64,000 nt of DNA, from NCBI RefSeq assembly GCF_001955535.1, contig NZ_MPVN01000001.1:1674001-1738000 (forward strand). Direction: 5' to 3'. Positions within the stretch are counted from its first letter, which is position 1, and every line of letters begins with the position of its first letter. Shown piece by piece: positions 53,462 through 62,577 of the stretch. The translations under genes were made by a program, and so were the position numbers. The notes below the pieces were generated by a model. That model saw only the letters and a list, made by a program, of their open reading frames with translations, did not search any database and was not told the DNA's origin. Origin of the DNA: Paenibacillus sp. FSL H7-0326. Lineage in GTDB: Bacteria > Bacillota > Bacilli > Paenibacillales > Paenibacillaceae.

Positions 53462-55183
53462 TTAGGAAGCCGATCCTGTTACACTTGTGCCGTTCTTCGT
53501 AATCTTGTAAGTGATCACTTCTCCGCTCCAGAAATGGAAGGTAAGAACCACTTCAGCATCCTTCGTTTCATTGAAGAAGTTAGGCTTCAATACGACTTCA
53601 CCCTTATCATAGGAAGGAGAGAAGGTATACTCGAATTCCTTGAAGGAAGTCCAGTTCTGCGGTCCAGCTACGGTGCCATCGGTATATTTCGCTTCCATTG
53701 TTGCCAGCAGATCACCGTTAAAGGATACCGGAATAGCGAAGGACTCTGTCGTTCCTTCTGCATCCTGCAGCACCGGTGTGCTGTTCGTGATGACTCTGAA
53801 TTTCCAGTCTGCGCCTTTGTTGAATTCAGCCGTAATGACGCTGTTTACACCATACTCACCGGAAGCGGTCAGCTCTTCAAGCTTGCTTGCTTTGATCGTA
53901 AGAACATGATCACTCACCACATAGTCTTTAAACTTCTTCAAATTCTTGCCGTCTACGCTCAGCTTCGTCAGCTTGTTGCCGTTCAGCTCCAGCTGAATGT
54001 TAGCGTCCTTCACATCTGCGCCTTTTTCGACAAAGATCAGGTCTGTCTCAGCCGTTGCCGAGCGTCCCTTCCAGCCTTCCTTCATGATATTGAAGAAGTC
54101 CAGATCAGACCATTCGTAGGTTGTTCTGTTCATGTGCTGACCGTTATCCCACAGCATATGAGTTACATCTTTTTCATTCAGGTAATGCGTCAGGAACTCG
54201 AAGAATTTCAGCTTCTCACCCTGCTCGATTACTGCTGTGCTTTGGTCAAAGCCGAGAAGTCCGTATTCGCCCAGAATGACCGGAATTCCTTTGGCAACAA
54301 ATGTATTGTGAACATTATCAAAGGTTTGGATAATATCGTTCTTCGTATCCTTCTCAAAATGGGTATAACCCGCAATGTTCACACTAAACGGCCAAAATCC
54401 ATAATAATGAACGGTTGCGATAATATTCGGATCATTCAGCTCTGTAATTGTTGCATACAGCTCATCCATTCTTTCTTGTGTAGGTGAAGCCTCTAGAGTA
54501 GAAAGAACAAGCGGTCTTTCTGTATTCTTGCCGCCGGATTCACGCAGAATGCTGTGGAAGGACAAATTCAGTTCTTTCAGCATATCGAACATCTTCTCTT
54601 CATCCGTCGTTCCACCATCCGAGAAGCGCGGCTCGTTAACGCTTTCAAACATCAATTTGTTGGAATGATCTTTGAAGTGGTCTGCCACTTGGGTCCATAT
54701 TGCATTATAACGAGCAAGCACTTCGTCGTGCTTGGTTTCCATGTGGCTGATCCATAACCAGGAATCATGATGGACGTTAACCATGACATACAGATCTTCA
54801 TCCAATGCCCAATCTACAACTTGTTCAACCCGGTCCAGATAAGCAGGCTCAATGGTGTAGTTCGGAGCCTCACCGATATGGCTGTCCCAGGTTACTGGGA
54901 TACGAATACTCTTATATCCTTGGTCTGCAATTTCCTCAATCAGCTCTTTCGTAATTTTCGGATTGCCCCAGGCTGTTTCATCCGCTCCGACCGCATCAAG
55001 AGAGTTCCCCAGATTCCATCCGGGCTGCATGTCATCTACATAAGCCTGCAGTTTATTTTTGGCCACCGGCTCTGCTTCCTGCTGCTTGTCCGCAGAGGCA
55101 GCGGATGTGAATAAAGAAATGACAAGTGCTGGAACCATTGCAAGTGCAAGTAAGCTCTTCGGACGCTTTTTGTGCAATACCAT
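53462..55183 (-). CDS. Secreted GH5 endo-beta-1,4-glucanase/xyloglucanase with X2 and C-terminal beta modules
   Basis: 573 residues from ATG 55183 (AAGGAG 8 nt upstream; an ATG two codons earlier is too close). Signal peptide to about residue 31 (SAASA-DKQQ). The GH5 barrel spans about 45-370: DMQPGWNLGNSLDAVG, SIRIPVTW, VMVNVHHD, acid/base Glu184 in FESVNEPRF, nucleophile Glu306 in VILGEYG, MLWDNGQHMNR. Then a CBM_X2-like Ig module and a C-terminal module resembling CBM46. The layout is like the GH5_4 enzymes such as B. halodurans Cel5B. A cre box lies 65 bp upstream. Confidence 0.88.
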   Translation of the reverse strand: MVLHKKRPKSLLALAMVPALVISLFTSAASADKQQEAEPVAKNKLQAYVDDMQPGWNLGNSLDAVGADETAWGNPKITKELIEEIADQGYKSIRIPVTWDSHIGEAPNYTIEPAYLDRVEQVVDWALDEDLYVMVNVHHDSWLWISHMETKHDEVLARYNAIWTQVADHFKDHSNKLMFESVNEPRFSDGGTTDEEKMFDMLKELNLSFHSILRESGGKNTERPLVLSTLEASPTQERMDELYATITELNDPNIIATVHYYGFWPFSVNIAGYTHFEKDTKNDIIQTFDNVHNTFVAKGIPVILGEYGLLGFDQSTAVIEQGEKLKFFEFLTHYLNEKDVTHMLWDNGQHMNRTTYEWSDLDFFNIMKEGWKGRSATAETDLIFVEKGADVKDANIQLELNGNKLTKLSVDGKNLKKFKDYVVSDHVLTIKASKLEELTASGEYGVNSVITAEFNKGADWKFRVITNSTPVLQDAEGTTESFAIPVSFNGDLLATMEAKYTDGTVAGPQNWTSFKEFEYTFSPSYDKGEVVLKPNFFNETKDAEVVLTFHFWSGEVITYKITKNGTSVTGSAS

Positions 55184-55247
55184 TTGCATCTCTCCTTATG
55201 TAATTTTAGGTCATAATCCAAGCGCAACAGCATATGTGCCAATCGTC

Positions 55248-55261
55248 TGAAAGCGCTTTCG
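55248..55261. promoter_or_regulatory. Catabolite-responsive element (cre) upstream of the GH5 gene
   Basis: TGAAAGCGCTTTCG matches the CcpA consensus at 13 of 14 positions and is nearly a perfect palindrome. It lies 65 bp before the start codon, as expected for carbon catabolite repression of a cellulase. Confidence 0.75.
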
Positions 55262-55375
55262 GTAATAACTTATCATAATTTACCATCCAATAATACCCTG
55301 TAAATTCTTTCTATACTCATATAAAAATTAGATATTATAGGCGTTTACCTCATTCGATCTTACTGCATAAAAAAA

Positions 55376-55402
55376 GAGAGCAGCCTCATTACAGGAGCTC
55401 TC
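55376..55402 (-). terminator. Terminator after the NCS2 permease gene
   Basis: Arms GAGAGC / GCTCTC with inner CCT/AGG pairs. On the minus strand it is followed by TTTTTTT, 22 bp past the stop codon. Confidence 0.8.
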
Positions 55403-55423
55403 CTCGTTAAATTTCTATGTTGA

Positions 55424-56722
55424 TTAATGATCCAGGAACACAAGCTGGATGAAGAACAGAACCGCAAAGATGTAGAATATTGGATGAACATCCTTGCCTT
55501 TTCCGCGCAGCAGCTTAAGTACCGGATAGAAGATGAATCCTACCCCGATCCCTGTTGCAATACTATGTGTCAGCGGAGTAAGAATGATAATGAGAAATGC
55601 CGGGAAGGCCTCTTCAAGATCGTTCCATTTGATCTTACTAATAATGTTGATCATAAAGTAACCGACGATAATCAGTGCCGGCGAAGTAATGGCCGGAATG
55701 CCGGAGATCACACTAATAATAGGTGAGAAGAACAAGGTTAATGCAAGCAGAACGGATACGACTACAGCCGTGAGTCCTGTTCTTCCTCCGGCAGCAACCC
55801 CTGTGCTTGACTCAATATAAGCCGATGTCGGGCTTGTTCCAAACAATGCTCCTGAGGTCGTTCCGACTGCATCAGCCAATAGTGCGCCGCGGGACCGCGG
55901 GAATTTCCCGTCCTTCATCAGCCCTGCCTGTTCAGCGACACCGAGCATCGTACCCGTTGTATCAAACAGAGTAATCAGCAGGAATGTAAATATCACGGTA
56001 TATAAACCGTTTGAGAATACACCAGCTATGTCCAATTGGAATGCCGTGGTCGAGAAGCCCTGCGGCAGGGACACGATGGATTCCGGCATTTGGAATAGTC
56101 CCATCATCCAGGCAATAATCGCGGTAATCACCATACCGATGAATAGATAACCCTTAACGTTGTAAGCCATCAGCACAACAGTAATGAGCAGACCGATAAT
56201 CGTCAGATACGCCATCGGCTCAGACAGATTACCGATTGTAATCAGCGTAGATTCGGAAGCTGCGATGATGCCTGCATTTTGCAGTCCAACCGTTGTAATA
56301 AACAAACCAATTCCTGCTGTAATTGCATGCTTCAGACTTTCAGGAATGGCATTAAGCAGCATATAGCGGAATGAAGTTAGTGATAGGATAATGAATAGAA
56401 CCCCTGCAATAAATACTGCACCGAGTGCAATTTGCCACGAAACGCCGCTGCCTGCGACTACACTATATGCAAAAAACGCATTTAACCCCATGGCAGGCGC
56501 CATAACAATCGGATAGTTAGCCCATAATCCCATGATCAGTGTGGCCACAATACTTGCAAGCACGGTCGCAATAAACACACCGTTAAAATCCATCCCTGTG
56601 CTGCTCAGAATACCCGGATTGACAACAACGATATAGACCATCGTAAAGAATGTCGTAATTCCGGCTATAATTTCGGTTGAGACACTAGTGCCTCTATCTT
56701 TTAATTTGAACCATCTTTCCAT
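55424..56722 (-). CDS. NCS2-family purine permease (guanine/hypoxanthine, PbuG/AzgA branch)
   Basis: 432 residues, about 12-14 membrane helices. Family markers: TEIIAGITTFFTMVYIVVVNP, VMAPAMGLNAFFAY, PESLKHAITAGIGLFIT, ITLFDTTGTMLGVAEQAGL and GTSPTSAYIESSTGVAAGGRTGLTAV, the AzgA/PbuG signature. It imports hypoxanthine, guanine or adenine by proton symport. GGAGG precedes ATG. The leader contains a terminator and a competing hairpin, so expression is probably controlled by attenuation. Confidence 0.9.
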   Translation of the reverse strand: MERWFKLKDRGTSVSTEIIAGITTFFTMVYIVVVNPGILSSTGMDFNGVFIATVLASIVATLIMGLWANYPIVMAPAMGLNAFFAYSVVAGSGVSWQIALGAVFIAGVLFIILSLTSFRYMLLNAIPESLKHAITAGIGLFITTVGLQNAGIIAASESTLITIGNLSEPMAYLTIIGLLITVVLMAYNVKGYLFIGMVITAIIAWMMGLFQMPESIVSLPQGFSTTAFQLDIAGVFSNGLYTVIFTFLLITLFDTTGTMLGVAEQAGLMKDGKFPRSRGALLADAVGTTSGALFGTSPTSAYIESSTGVAAGGRTGLTAVVVSVLLALTLFFSPIISVISGIPAITSPALIIVGYFMINIISKIKWNDLEEAFPAFLIIILTPLTHSIATGIGVGFIFYPVLKLLRGKGKDVHPIFYIFAVLFFIQLVFLDH

Positions 56723-56770
56723 GGAATAGCCTGCCTCCAGCTTTCATAGTTGTGCATACGGCTTAAAAAC

Positions 56771-56876
56771 AAAAAATCCTAATCTACTCTTATAGGATTG
56801 TTAAAATGTCGCTCCTATATTCGTCATTAGGATCTAACAGCTCTATTTTATAAGCTTTAAACCAAAATATTAGGAT
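56771..56876 (-). promoter_or_regulatory. Attenuator-like leader of the NCS2 permease gene
   Basis: Read as RNA on the minus strand, five segments can pair alternatively: A (56876-56869) and B (56833-56826), both AUCCUAAU; C, UAUAGGA (56819-56813); D, UCCUAUA (56797-56791); E, AUUAGGAU (56783-56776). D with E is an intrinsic terminator followed by a T-run. C with D makes a 7-bp antiterminator. A or B with C would free D to terminate. The conserved loops of the purine riboswitch were not found, so the trigger is unknown. Confidence 0.5.
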
Positions 56877-56993
56877 AGATATCTATGTTTTTAACCTGAT
56901 GCGCATTTCGTATTTTAAAGAAATCAACATGCGATGTCAATAAAACCATGATTTGTTCACACTTATTCACGAACTATAAAAGGTTTAATAGTA

Positions 56994-57875
56994 CTATTCA
57001 TTCGTTTTTACAGATCCTCGTATGCTGGAGGGCGGTACGTGCTTATACTTCTTGAACGTTCTGCTGAAATACGAAATATCATTATACCCTGCCGCCAGAG
57101 CGACCTCCGAGATCGTCATTTCCGTGTTACGGAGCAGATACTCTGATTTGTTGATTCGAAATTGATTAATATAATCGGTTACTGTCTTGTTCGTGAGCTC
57201 ACTAAACAATCGGCTGAAATGAAACCGCGACAAATTGGTCATCCGGGCCAGCTGCTCTACCGACAGCTCCTCCAGATAATGCTCCTCTATATATTTGAAG
57301 ACAGGAGCAAACCGCGTCAGATTTTTGGTACGGCTGTTAAACACCGACAGCGGCATATATTCAGCAACATATTTACGAAACAAGATCGTCAGCATACGGT
57401 ACATGCTGGATTTAATCGCAAGCTCATATCCCAGCTCTCTATTGCAGAACTCGTGTTTAATCAGCTCAAACGCACCTCGCAGCTCCTCATCATCTGTAAT
57501 ATGATTCTTGAATATCACATTATTCTGTGTCATCGGCGTGATGAATTTGGTCTCCACCGCATCCGGCGATGGACTCTGCAGCAACGAAAAATCAGCAATG
57601 AGGGCATTATACAGCAGGTCACCGGACAAGTTGATCCCATAATGCAGATCGTTGCTGTTCAGAATGATTAAGTCTCCAGCCTTAGCATGAGTGACCTGGG
57701 AATTGCATTCGATTTCCGCTTCGCCGTGTACAAAATACAAAATCTCCATATGCTCGTGAAAATGTGGAGGGAACAGCGTCTGCCCCTTCTCTCTGTACTC
57801 ACAATGATGAAGCTTGATTGGAAAGTGTGGATCCGGCATGTCCATAGGTTCCCGCAACGCAGCGTTTCTAAGCAT
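56994..57875 (-). CDS. AraC-family regulator with cupin domain
   Basis: 293 residues from ATG 57875 (GGAGGGG upstream). Cupin motif FPPHFHEHMEILYFVHGEAEI and GDLIILNSNDLHYG, then the AraC double HTH (LSVEQLARMTNLSRFHFSRLFSELTNK; ISEVALAAGYNDISYFSRTFKKYKHVPPSSIR). Divergent from the Gfo/Idh/MocA-isomerase run 226 bp away and probably its activator, responding to a sugar or sugar acid (inference). Confidence 0.83.
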   Translation of the reverse strand: MLRNAALREPMDMPDPHFPIKLHHCEYREKGQTLFPPHFHEHMEILYFVHGEAEIECNSQVTHAKAGDLIILNSNDLHYGINLSGDLLYNALIADFSLLQSPSPDAVETKFITPMTQNNVIFKNHITDDEELRGAFELIKHEFCNRELGYELAIKSSMYRMLTILFRKYVAEYMPLSVFNSRTKNLTRFAPVFKYIEEHYLEELSVEQLARMTNLSRFHFSRLFSELTNKTVTDYINQFRINKSEYLLRNTEMTISEVALAAGYNDISYFSRTFKKYKHVPPSSIRGSVKTNE

Positions 57876-58101
57876 GTCACCCCTCCATTGACCGCACAAT
57901 TGTTCAAATATTCAGCATCCGTCTGCATGGCTTTCTTATGGGTCCCAAAATACAATAGTTGTGAATCGAGAATAGAATGAGCCATGAAGCTGACAGCGCA
58001 TACTTCTTAGCATTTCAGCGTTTAGAATGGATGCAGCGAAGATCGGTTCTTTCTATCCAGTATATCCTATTACAGAGTTTGAAGGGAGCACGAAATTACA
58101 T

Positions 58102-59160
58102 ATGAGTACACTTAAAGTTGGCGTCATTGGTGCAGGCAGCATCTCTCAATATCACTTAACTCCTTATAAAAATAATCCGAATGTAACACTTCTCGCGGTC
58201 TGTGATATGAATCTGGACAGAGCACAAAAAACAGCGGAAGAATACGGAGCTCCACATGCCTACAGCGATTATAACGAGCTGCTGGCCAATGAGGAGATCG
58301 ATGCTGTCAGCATCTGTACCTGGAATGATACCCATGCCGAGATCAGCATCGCCGCTCTCAAGGCTGGCAAGCATGTCCTCGTGGAGAAGCCCCTCTGCCG
58401 GACGGTGGAAGAAGCTCTTAAGATCGAGCAGGCGGTTAAAGAATCCGGCAAAATACTTCAAGTCGGATTTGTCCGCAGATACGATCCGAATGCACAGATG
58501 CTCAGAGCTTTTGCAGACAACGGAGAATTCGGTGAGATTTATTATGCCAAGGCTTCCTATATCCGCAGACTCGGGAATCCAGGCGGCTGGTTCGCGGATT
58601 CAAGACGCTCCGGCGGAGGTCCGCTGATTGATATCGGCGTCCATGTCATTGATCTATGCTGGTATATGATGGGCAGACCCAAAGTAAAATCCGTCAGCGG
58701 CAACACTTACCGCAAATTAGGCAACCGTTCCAATATTAAAAATCTATCTTCTTATAAAGCAGCAGACTACAGTGCAGAAAGTAATGATGTCGAGGATTTG
58801 GCCAATGCACTAATCCGGTTCGAGAATGGGGCAACGCTGCTCGTTGATGTGAGCTTCACGCTGCATGCCAAGGAAAATGAAGGTGTTGTTAAGCTATACG
58901 GTGACAAGGGTGGATTCGAAATCGATCCGGAAGTGGTCATTGTCACTGAGAAACACGATACGATTATTAACATCAAGCCTCAGACCGACAGCAAGGGCTT
59001 CCAGTTTGAGAAAGCATTCCAGAGCGAGATCGACCATTTTGTGGAGTGTGTACAGACGGGCAAGCAGCCGATCAGTCCTGTTGAGGACGGCGTAGAGATA
59101 ATGAAGATCCTTCGCGGCATTTACGAATCTGCCAGCACAGGGAAGGAAGTGTATCTATGA
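58102..59160 (+). CDS. Gfo/Idh/MocA-family oxidoreductase
   Basis: 352 residues from ATG 58102, with GAAGGGAG rather far upstream (13 nt). Rossmann motif GVIGAGSISQYHL, the family motif HVLVEKPLCRTVEEA containing the EKP lysine, then GGGPLIDIGVHVIDLCWYMMG with Asp/His of the active site. It oxidises or reduces a sugar or inositol hydroxyl with NAD(P). It overlaps the following isomerase gene by 4 bp, forming a three-gene unit with two isomerases. Confidence 0.88.
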   Translation: MSTLKVGVIGAGSISQYHLTPYKNNPNVTLLAVCDMNLDRAQKTAEEYGAPHAYSDYNELLANEEIDAVSICTWNDTHAEISIAALKAGKHVLVEKPLCRTVEEALKIEQAVKESGKILQVGFVRRYDPNAQMLRAFADNGEFGEIYYAKASYIRRLGNPGGWFADSRRSGGGPLIDIGVHVIDLCWYMMGRPKVKSVSGNTYRKLGNRSNIKNLSSYKAADYSAESNDVEDLANALIRFENGATLLVDVSFTLHAKENEGVVKLYGDKGGFEIDPEVVIVTEKHDTIINIKPQTDSKGFQFEKAFQSEIDHFVECVQTGKQPISPVEDGVEIMKILRGIYESASTGKEVYL

Positions 59161-60014
59161 AGCTCGGACTCAGCACCTACAGCCTGTATCAGGCACTGCG
59201 CAGCGGTAAAATGACGATCGAGGATGTCATTGACTTCACTGCCGATCATGGCGGAGAACATGTGGAGATCGTCCCGCTCGGCTTCAATCTCACGGAGCAG
59301 CCTGAGCTGATCGATACCATCGTATCCAAAGCTGCTGACCGGGGACTCGAAATTTCTAACTATGCGATCGGTGCTAATTTTCTGCTGAATGATGCGGACG
59401 CTTATGAACAGGAAATCGCCAGAGTGAAGCGAGAGGTAGATATTGCAAATCAGCTTGGCGTCAAATTAATGCGTCATGATGTGGCCTCATCCCCGGATGT
59501 ATCCATCGCTAATTTCAATGCTCATTTGGAGCAGCTGGCGAATGCTTGCCGCCGCATTGCAGAATATGCAGCTCCATATGGAATCACGACGAGTGTGGAG
59601 AATCATGGGTTCTTCATCCAGCAGAGCGATCGGGTACAGGCACTGATCCATGCTGTAGGGCTGCCTAATTTTAAAACAACACTGGACATCGGAAACTTCC
59701 TGTGTGCCGACGAGCAGCCCATCGCTGCTGTGAAGAACAACCTCCCTTATGCCTCCATTGTGCATATCAAGGACTTCTATGTTCGTCCGGCAGGGCAGCA
59801 TCCAGGCGAGGGCTTCTTCACATCCACAGCGGGCCAATATTTGCGTGGTGCCGTCGCCGGGCAAGGAGATCTTCCAATGCGTGATATTATCAAGCTTATC
59901 AAATCCTCCGGTTATGACGGCTATCTGAGCCTCGAATTCGAAGGATTGGAAGACTGCGAATTGGGTTCGAGAGCAGGACTCGCCAACGTAAGAAGAATAT
60001 GGGACGAAGTCTAG
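59157..60014 (+). CDS. Sugar phosphate isomerase/epimerase (xylose-isomerase-like TIM barrel)
   Basis: 285 residues. Begins MKLGLSTYSLYQALRSGK, with GGEHVEIVPLGFN, GVKLMRHDV, ITTSVENHGFFIQ, KTTLDIGNFL, SIVHIKDFYV and YLSLEFEG; the Glu, Asp and His residues in these strands bind the metal in this superfamily. Start codon overlaps the oxidoreductase stop. Substrate unknown, most likely an inosose- or keto-sugar-type intermediate given its partners (inference). Confidence 0.85.
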   Translation: MKLGLSTYSLYQALRSGKMTIEDVIDFTADHGGEHVEIVPLGFNLTEQPELIDTIVSKAADRGLEISNYAIGANFLLNDADAYEQEIARVKREVDIANQLGVKLMRHDVASSPDVSIANFNAHLEQLANACRRIAEYAAPYGITTSVENHGFFIQQSDRVQALIHAVGLPNFKTTLDIGNFLCADEQPIAAVKNNLPYASIVHIKDFYVRPAGQHPGEGFFTSTAGQYLRGAVAGQGDLPMRDIIKLIKSSGYDGYLSLEFEGLEDCELGSRAGLANVRRIWDEV

Positions 60015-60067
60015 CAGACGAAATCCTCAGCTTTAATTAAGAACGAATGTAGATAAGGAGGTACTAT

Positions 60068-60949
60068 ATGTCTTTTTCAAATAAGATCGGGGTCATATCG
60101 GACAGTTTCCAGGCAGGACTCAAGGGCGGGCTCGTGAAAGCCAAGGAGGTTGGCGCAGAGGGTGTGCAAATCTATGCGGTATCCGGAGAAATGGCTCCTG
60201 AGAACTTAACAAGCTCAGACCGCAAGCAGCTGCGCAGCTATATTGCCGACTTAGGACTCGAAATCTCTGCACTGTGCGGCGATTTAGGCGGACATGGCTT
60301 TCAAGATGCGGCTGCAAACCGTGAGAAGATCGAACGCTCGAAGCGCATTCTAGACCTCGCTGTGGAGCTGGGCACCGATGTGGTTACCACACATATTGGC
60401 ATCGTCCCGGATGATGTTAATGGCTCTATTTACAGCACGATGCAGGAAGCCTGTGAAGAGCTCGGTGTCTATGCGAAGAGCATGAATGCCTATTTTGCGA
60501 TCGAGACCGGCCCTGAACGCGCTGCCCATCTGAAGAGCTTCCTTGATTCTCTCAGTACAAACGGAGTATCAGTCAACTTCGATCCTGCCAATATGGTCAT
60601 GGTGACTGGCGATGATCCCGTCGAAGGTGTAAAGCTGCTTAAGGATTACATCGTTCATACGCATGTGAAGGACGGCCGGCAGATCAGACCGATTGATCCT
60701 AAGGAGGTATATGGTTATCTCGGCTATGAAGGGATGACGCATGAGAAGATTGCCGAGATGGCCTCCTCGGGAGCGGCCTTTTTGGAAGTGCCTCTTGGTG
60801 AAGGTCAGGTCGATTTTGACGCTTACTTTGCCGCTTTACAGGAGATCGGCTACAAAGGCTATCTGACCATTGAGCGTGAGGTGGGCAGTACACCGGAGGA
60901 AGATATTAAGAAGGCGGTACAGTTTATTAAGAAGTTTAGGGGATATTGA
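60068..60949 (+). CDS. Sugar phosphate isomerase/epimerase (second, diverged)
   Basis: 293 residues with GGAGG just before ATG. TIM-barrel AP-endonuclease-2-like pattern: KIGVISDSFQAGLKGGLVKAKEVGAEGVQIYAVSG, GTDVVTTHIGIV, AYFAIETGPERA, VNFDPANMVMVTGDD, IVHTHVKDGR, FLEVPLGEGQVDFDAYFAAL and YLTIERE. Similar to the preceding gene in fold but low in identity by eye, so not a recent duplicate. It follows that gene by 53 bp. The last gene before the repeat array. Confidence 0.85.
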   Translation: MSFSNKIGVISDSFQAGLKGGLVKAKEVGAEGVQIYAVSGEMAPENLTSSDRKQLRSYIADLGLEISALCGDLGGHGFQDAAANREKIERSKRILDLAVELGTDVVTTHIGIVPDDVNGSIYSTMQEACEELGVYAKSMNAYFAIETGPERAAHLKSFLDSLSTNGVSVNFDPANMVMVTGDDPVEGVKLLKDYIVHTHVKDGRQIRPIDPKEVYGYLGYEGMTHEKIAEMASSGAAFLEVPLGEGQVDFDAYFAALQEIGYKGYLTIEREVGSTPEEDIKKAVQFIKKFRGY

Positions 60950-60982
60950 GCTGATCGTATGGAGTTGGCGAAAAGCAGGATG

Positions 60983-61197
60983 TTGGCGGCTGTGCCGCTT
61001 CGATAGCGAAAGGTACGTTCGATCGTTCTTGGTTACGAACGCTGGCGCTTCTCTCTGTACCCCTTCGCTCTCTTCGCTTATCAGCCTACCTCCGTTAAGA
61101 GCATCCCCCACACTTCTTATTAACTGATGTGGGGGGATTATGAAAAAGGTCCGATACTGCAGAAGCAGATGTCGGACCCTTTTTTATGAAATTCGTC
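60983..61197. repeat. Intergenic repeat unit A (array 2)
   Basis: 215-bp unit. It begins TTGGC..GCTG-GCCGCTTCGATAGCG and contains the core GATCGTTCTTGG, ACGAACGCTGGCGCTTCT and TTCGCTTA shared with the 35-kb repeats. Two hairpins follow: ATCCCCCACA / TGTGGGGGGAT (61103-61138) and AAAAAGGTCCGA / TCGGACCCTTTTT (61143-61185), the latter with flanking A and T runs like a bidirectional terminator. Confidence 0.85.
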
Positions 61198-61430
61198 TTG
61201 GCAGGCTGCGCCGCTTCGATAGCGAAAGGTACGTTCGATCGTTCTTGGTTACGAACGCTGACGCTTCTCTCTGTACCCCTTCGCTCTCTTCGCTTATCAG
61301 CCAACCTCTGTTAAGAGCATCCCCCACACTTCTTATTAACTGATGTGGGGGGATTATGAAAAAGGTCCGATACTGCAGAAGCAGATGTCGGACCCTTTTT
61401 TATGAAATTCGTGTTGGCTGGCTGCGCCGC
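61198..61430. repeat. Intergenic repeat unit B plus start of a third copy
   Basis: Unit B (61198-61413) repeats unit A head to tail with few changes (for example GACGCTT for GGCGCTT). A third copy begins at 61414 and breaks off after GCCGCTT, exactly at the stop codon of the minus-strand epimerase gene (61431-61433). Small ORFs that run through A and B are by-products of the repeat, not genes. Confidence 0.85.
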
Positions 61431-62450
61431 TTATTTTTCAGCGAGTATATTTGCAGCCGCTTCAAGCGCCTGAATGACTTTGTCGCACCAAATATCAAAT
61501 TCCTTATCCTCTTTTTGCAGCTCTGGATGCGCAAGTATATATTGGACCGTTTCCTTAATTCCTTGATCCAGCCGAGTCGTAGCCACATAATCAGGGACCA
61601 GCCGCTTCAGCTTGGAATTATCAAACACGACGGAGTTGGCTTTATCGCCAAGCAGACTTCCTCTAAAGTCTTGGGTGCTGCACGCATCCAGAAACTCTGA
61701 CGCCACATGAACGGCATTCAGCTTCACACCAAGGCTGTCGGCTATAATCTCATAGATTTGATTCCAGGTGACCGTCTCATCCGAGGTAATATGGACAGCT
61801 TCACCAATGGCATGGATATTCCCCATCAGACCAATAAAGCCTTTGGCAAAATCACGGTTATGGGTCATCGTCCATAGTGCTGTACCGTCTCCATGAATAA
61901 TAACCGGCTTATGCTCAAGCATGCGCTTTGCAACCTGCCATGAGCCGCCGCTGCCGTGAACACCAAGCGGAATTGATCTTTCATCATACGTGTGGCTTGG
62001 TCGAACGATGGTGATCGGAAATCCATGCTCCCGATACTGCTGTGTTAGATACTCTTCACATGCGATCTTGTTTCTGGAATACTCCCAGTACGGATTGGAC
62101 AATGGAGTTCCTTCTGTAATACGGTAGTCCGACAACGGTGTCTGATATGCTGAAGCTGAGCTGATAAACATATACTGTTTGGTTTTATCCTTAAACAAGC
62201 GGTAGTCCCGCTCCACATGGGCTGGATGAAATGCAATAAAATCCGCCACGACATCAAACTGCAGATCCTGAATCAGGCTGGCAACCTGCTCCTCATCGTT
62301 TATATCGGCCTGCAGAACCGCAGCTCCTGCTGCAAAGCTTTCGTTCCGATTCCCTCGATTGAGCAGATACAGCTCACATCCTTGTTCGAGCAGCTGGCGA
62401 GTGATCGCAGAACTGATGGTACCCGTGCCTCCAATAAAAAGCGCTTTCAT
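61431..62450 (-). CDS. NAD-dependent epimerase/dehydratase (extended SDR)
   Basis: 339 residues. Rossmann motif LFIGGTGTISSAI, VVADFIAFHPAHVERD, MFISSASAYQ, YSRNKIACEEYL with the catalytic Tyr/Lys, VRPSHTYDER and a C-terminal substrate domain. This resembles the CSP41/mRNA-binding-like and sugar epimerase SDRs. The substrate is unknown. AGGTGG precedes ATG. Terminator function at the 3' end is probably given by the adjoining repeat hairpins. Confidence 0.82.
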   Translation of the reverse strand: MKALFIGGTGTISSAITRQLLEQGCELYLLNRGNRNESFAAGAAVLQADINDEEQVASLIQDLQFDVVADFIAFHPAHVERDYRLFKDKTKQYMFISSASAYQTPLSDYRITEGTPLSNPYWEYSRNKIACEEYLTQQYREHGFPITIVRPSHTYDERSIPLGVHGSGGSWQVAKRMLEHKPVIIHGDGTALWTMTHNRDFAKGFIGLMGNIHAIGEAVHITSDETVTWNQIYEIIADSLGVKLNAVHVASEFLDACSTQDFRGSLLGDKANSVVFDNSKLKRLVPDYVATTRLDQGIKETVQYILAHPELQKEDKEFDIWCDKVIQALEAAANILAEK

Positions 62451-62577
62451 GTTTATCCACCTCCGCTAGAATATAACCGGGCGTTACTCCGTTTTCTTAC
62501 GCTTTACTGAGATCGTTTTTTTCTGTCCATCATGTCCGTATTTCGACATCAGTCCTCATATTCCTTTCATCCCATCT

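Noticed and set aside
53432..54487. 351-codon open frame on the plus strand
   Set aside because: It lies wholly antisense to the GH5 gene, has no ribosome site or domain, and its Cys/Phe-rich content is what the reverse complement of that gene gives.
56723..56993. Guanine/adenine riboswitch
   Set aside because: The loop sequences and the UACC / GACUAUG-type junction of the purine aptamer could not be found, although a switch-like terminator is present.
60870..61700. Several overlapping small ORFs of 67-114 codons in repeat array 2
   Set aside because: They are translations of the repeated DNA (the same peptide appears twice) and run through hairpins; no ribosome sites at proper spacing.
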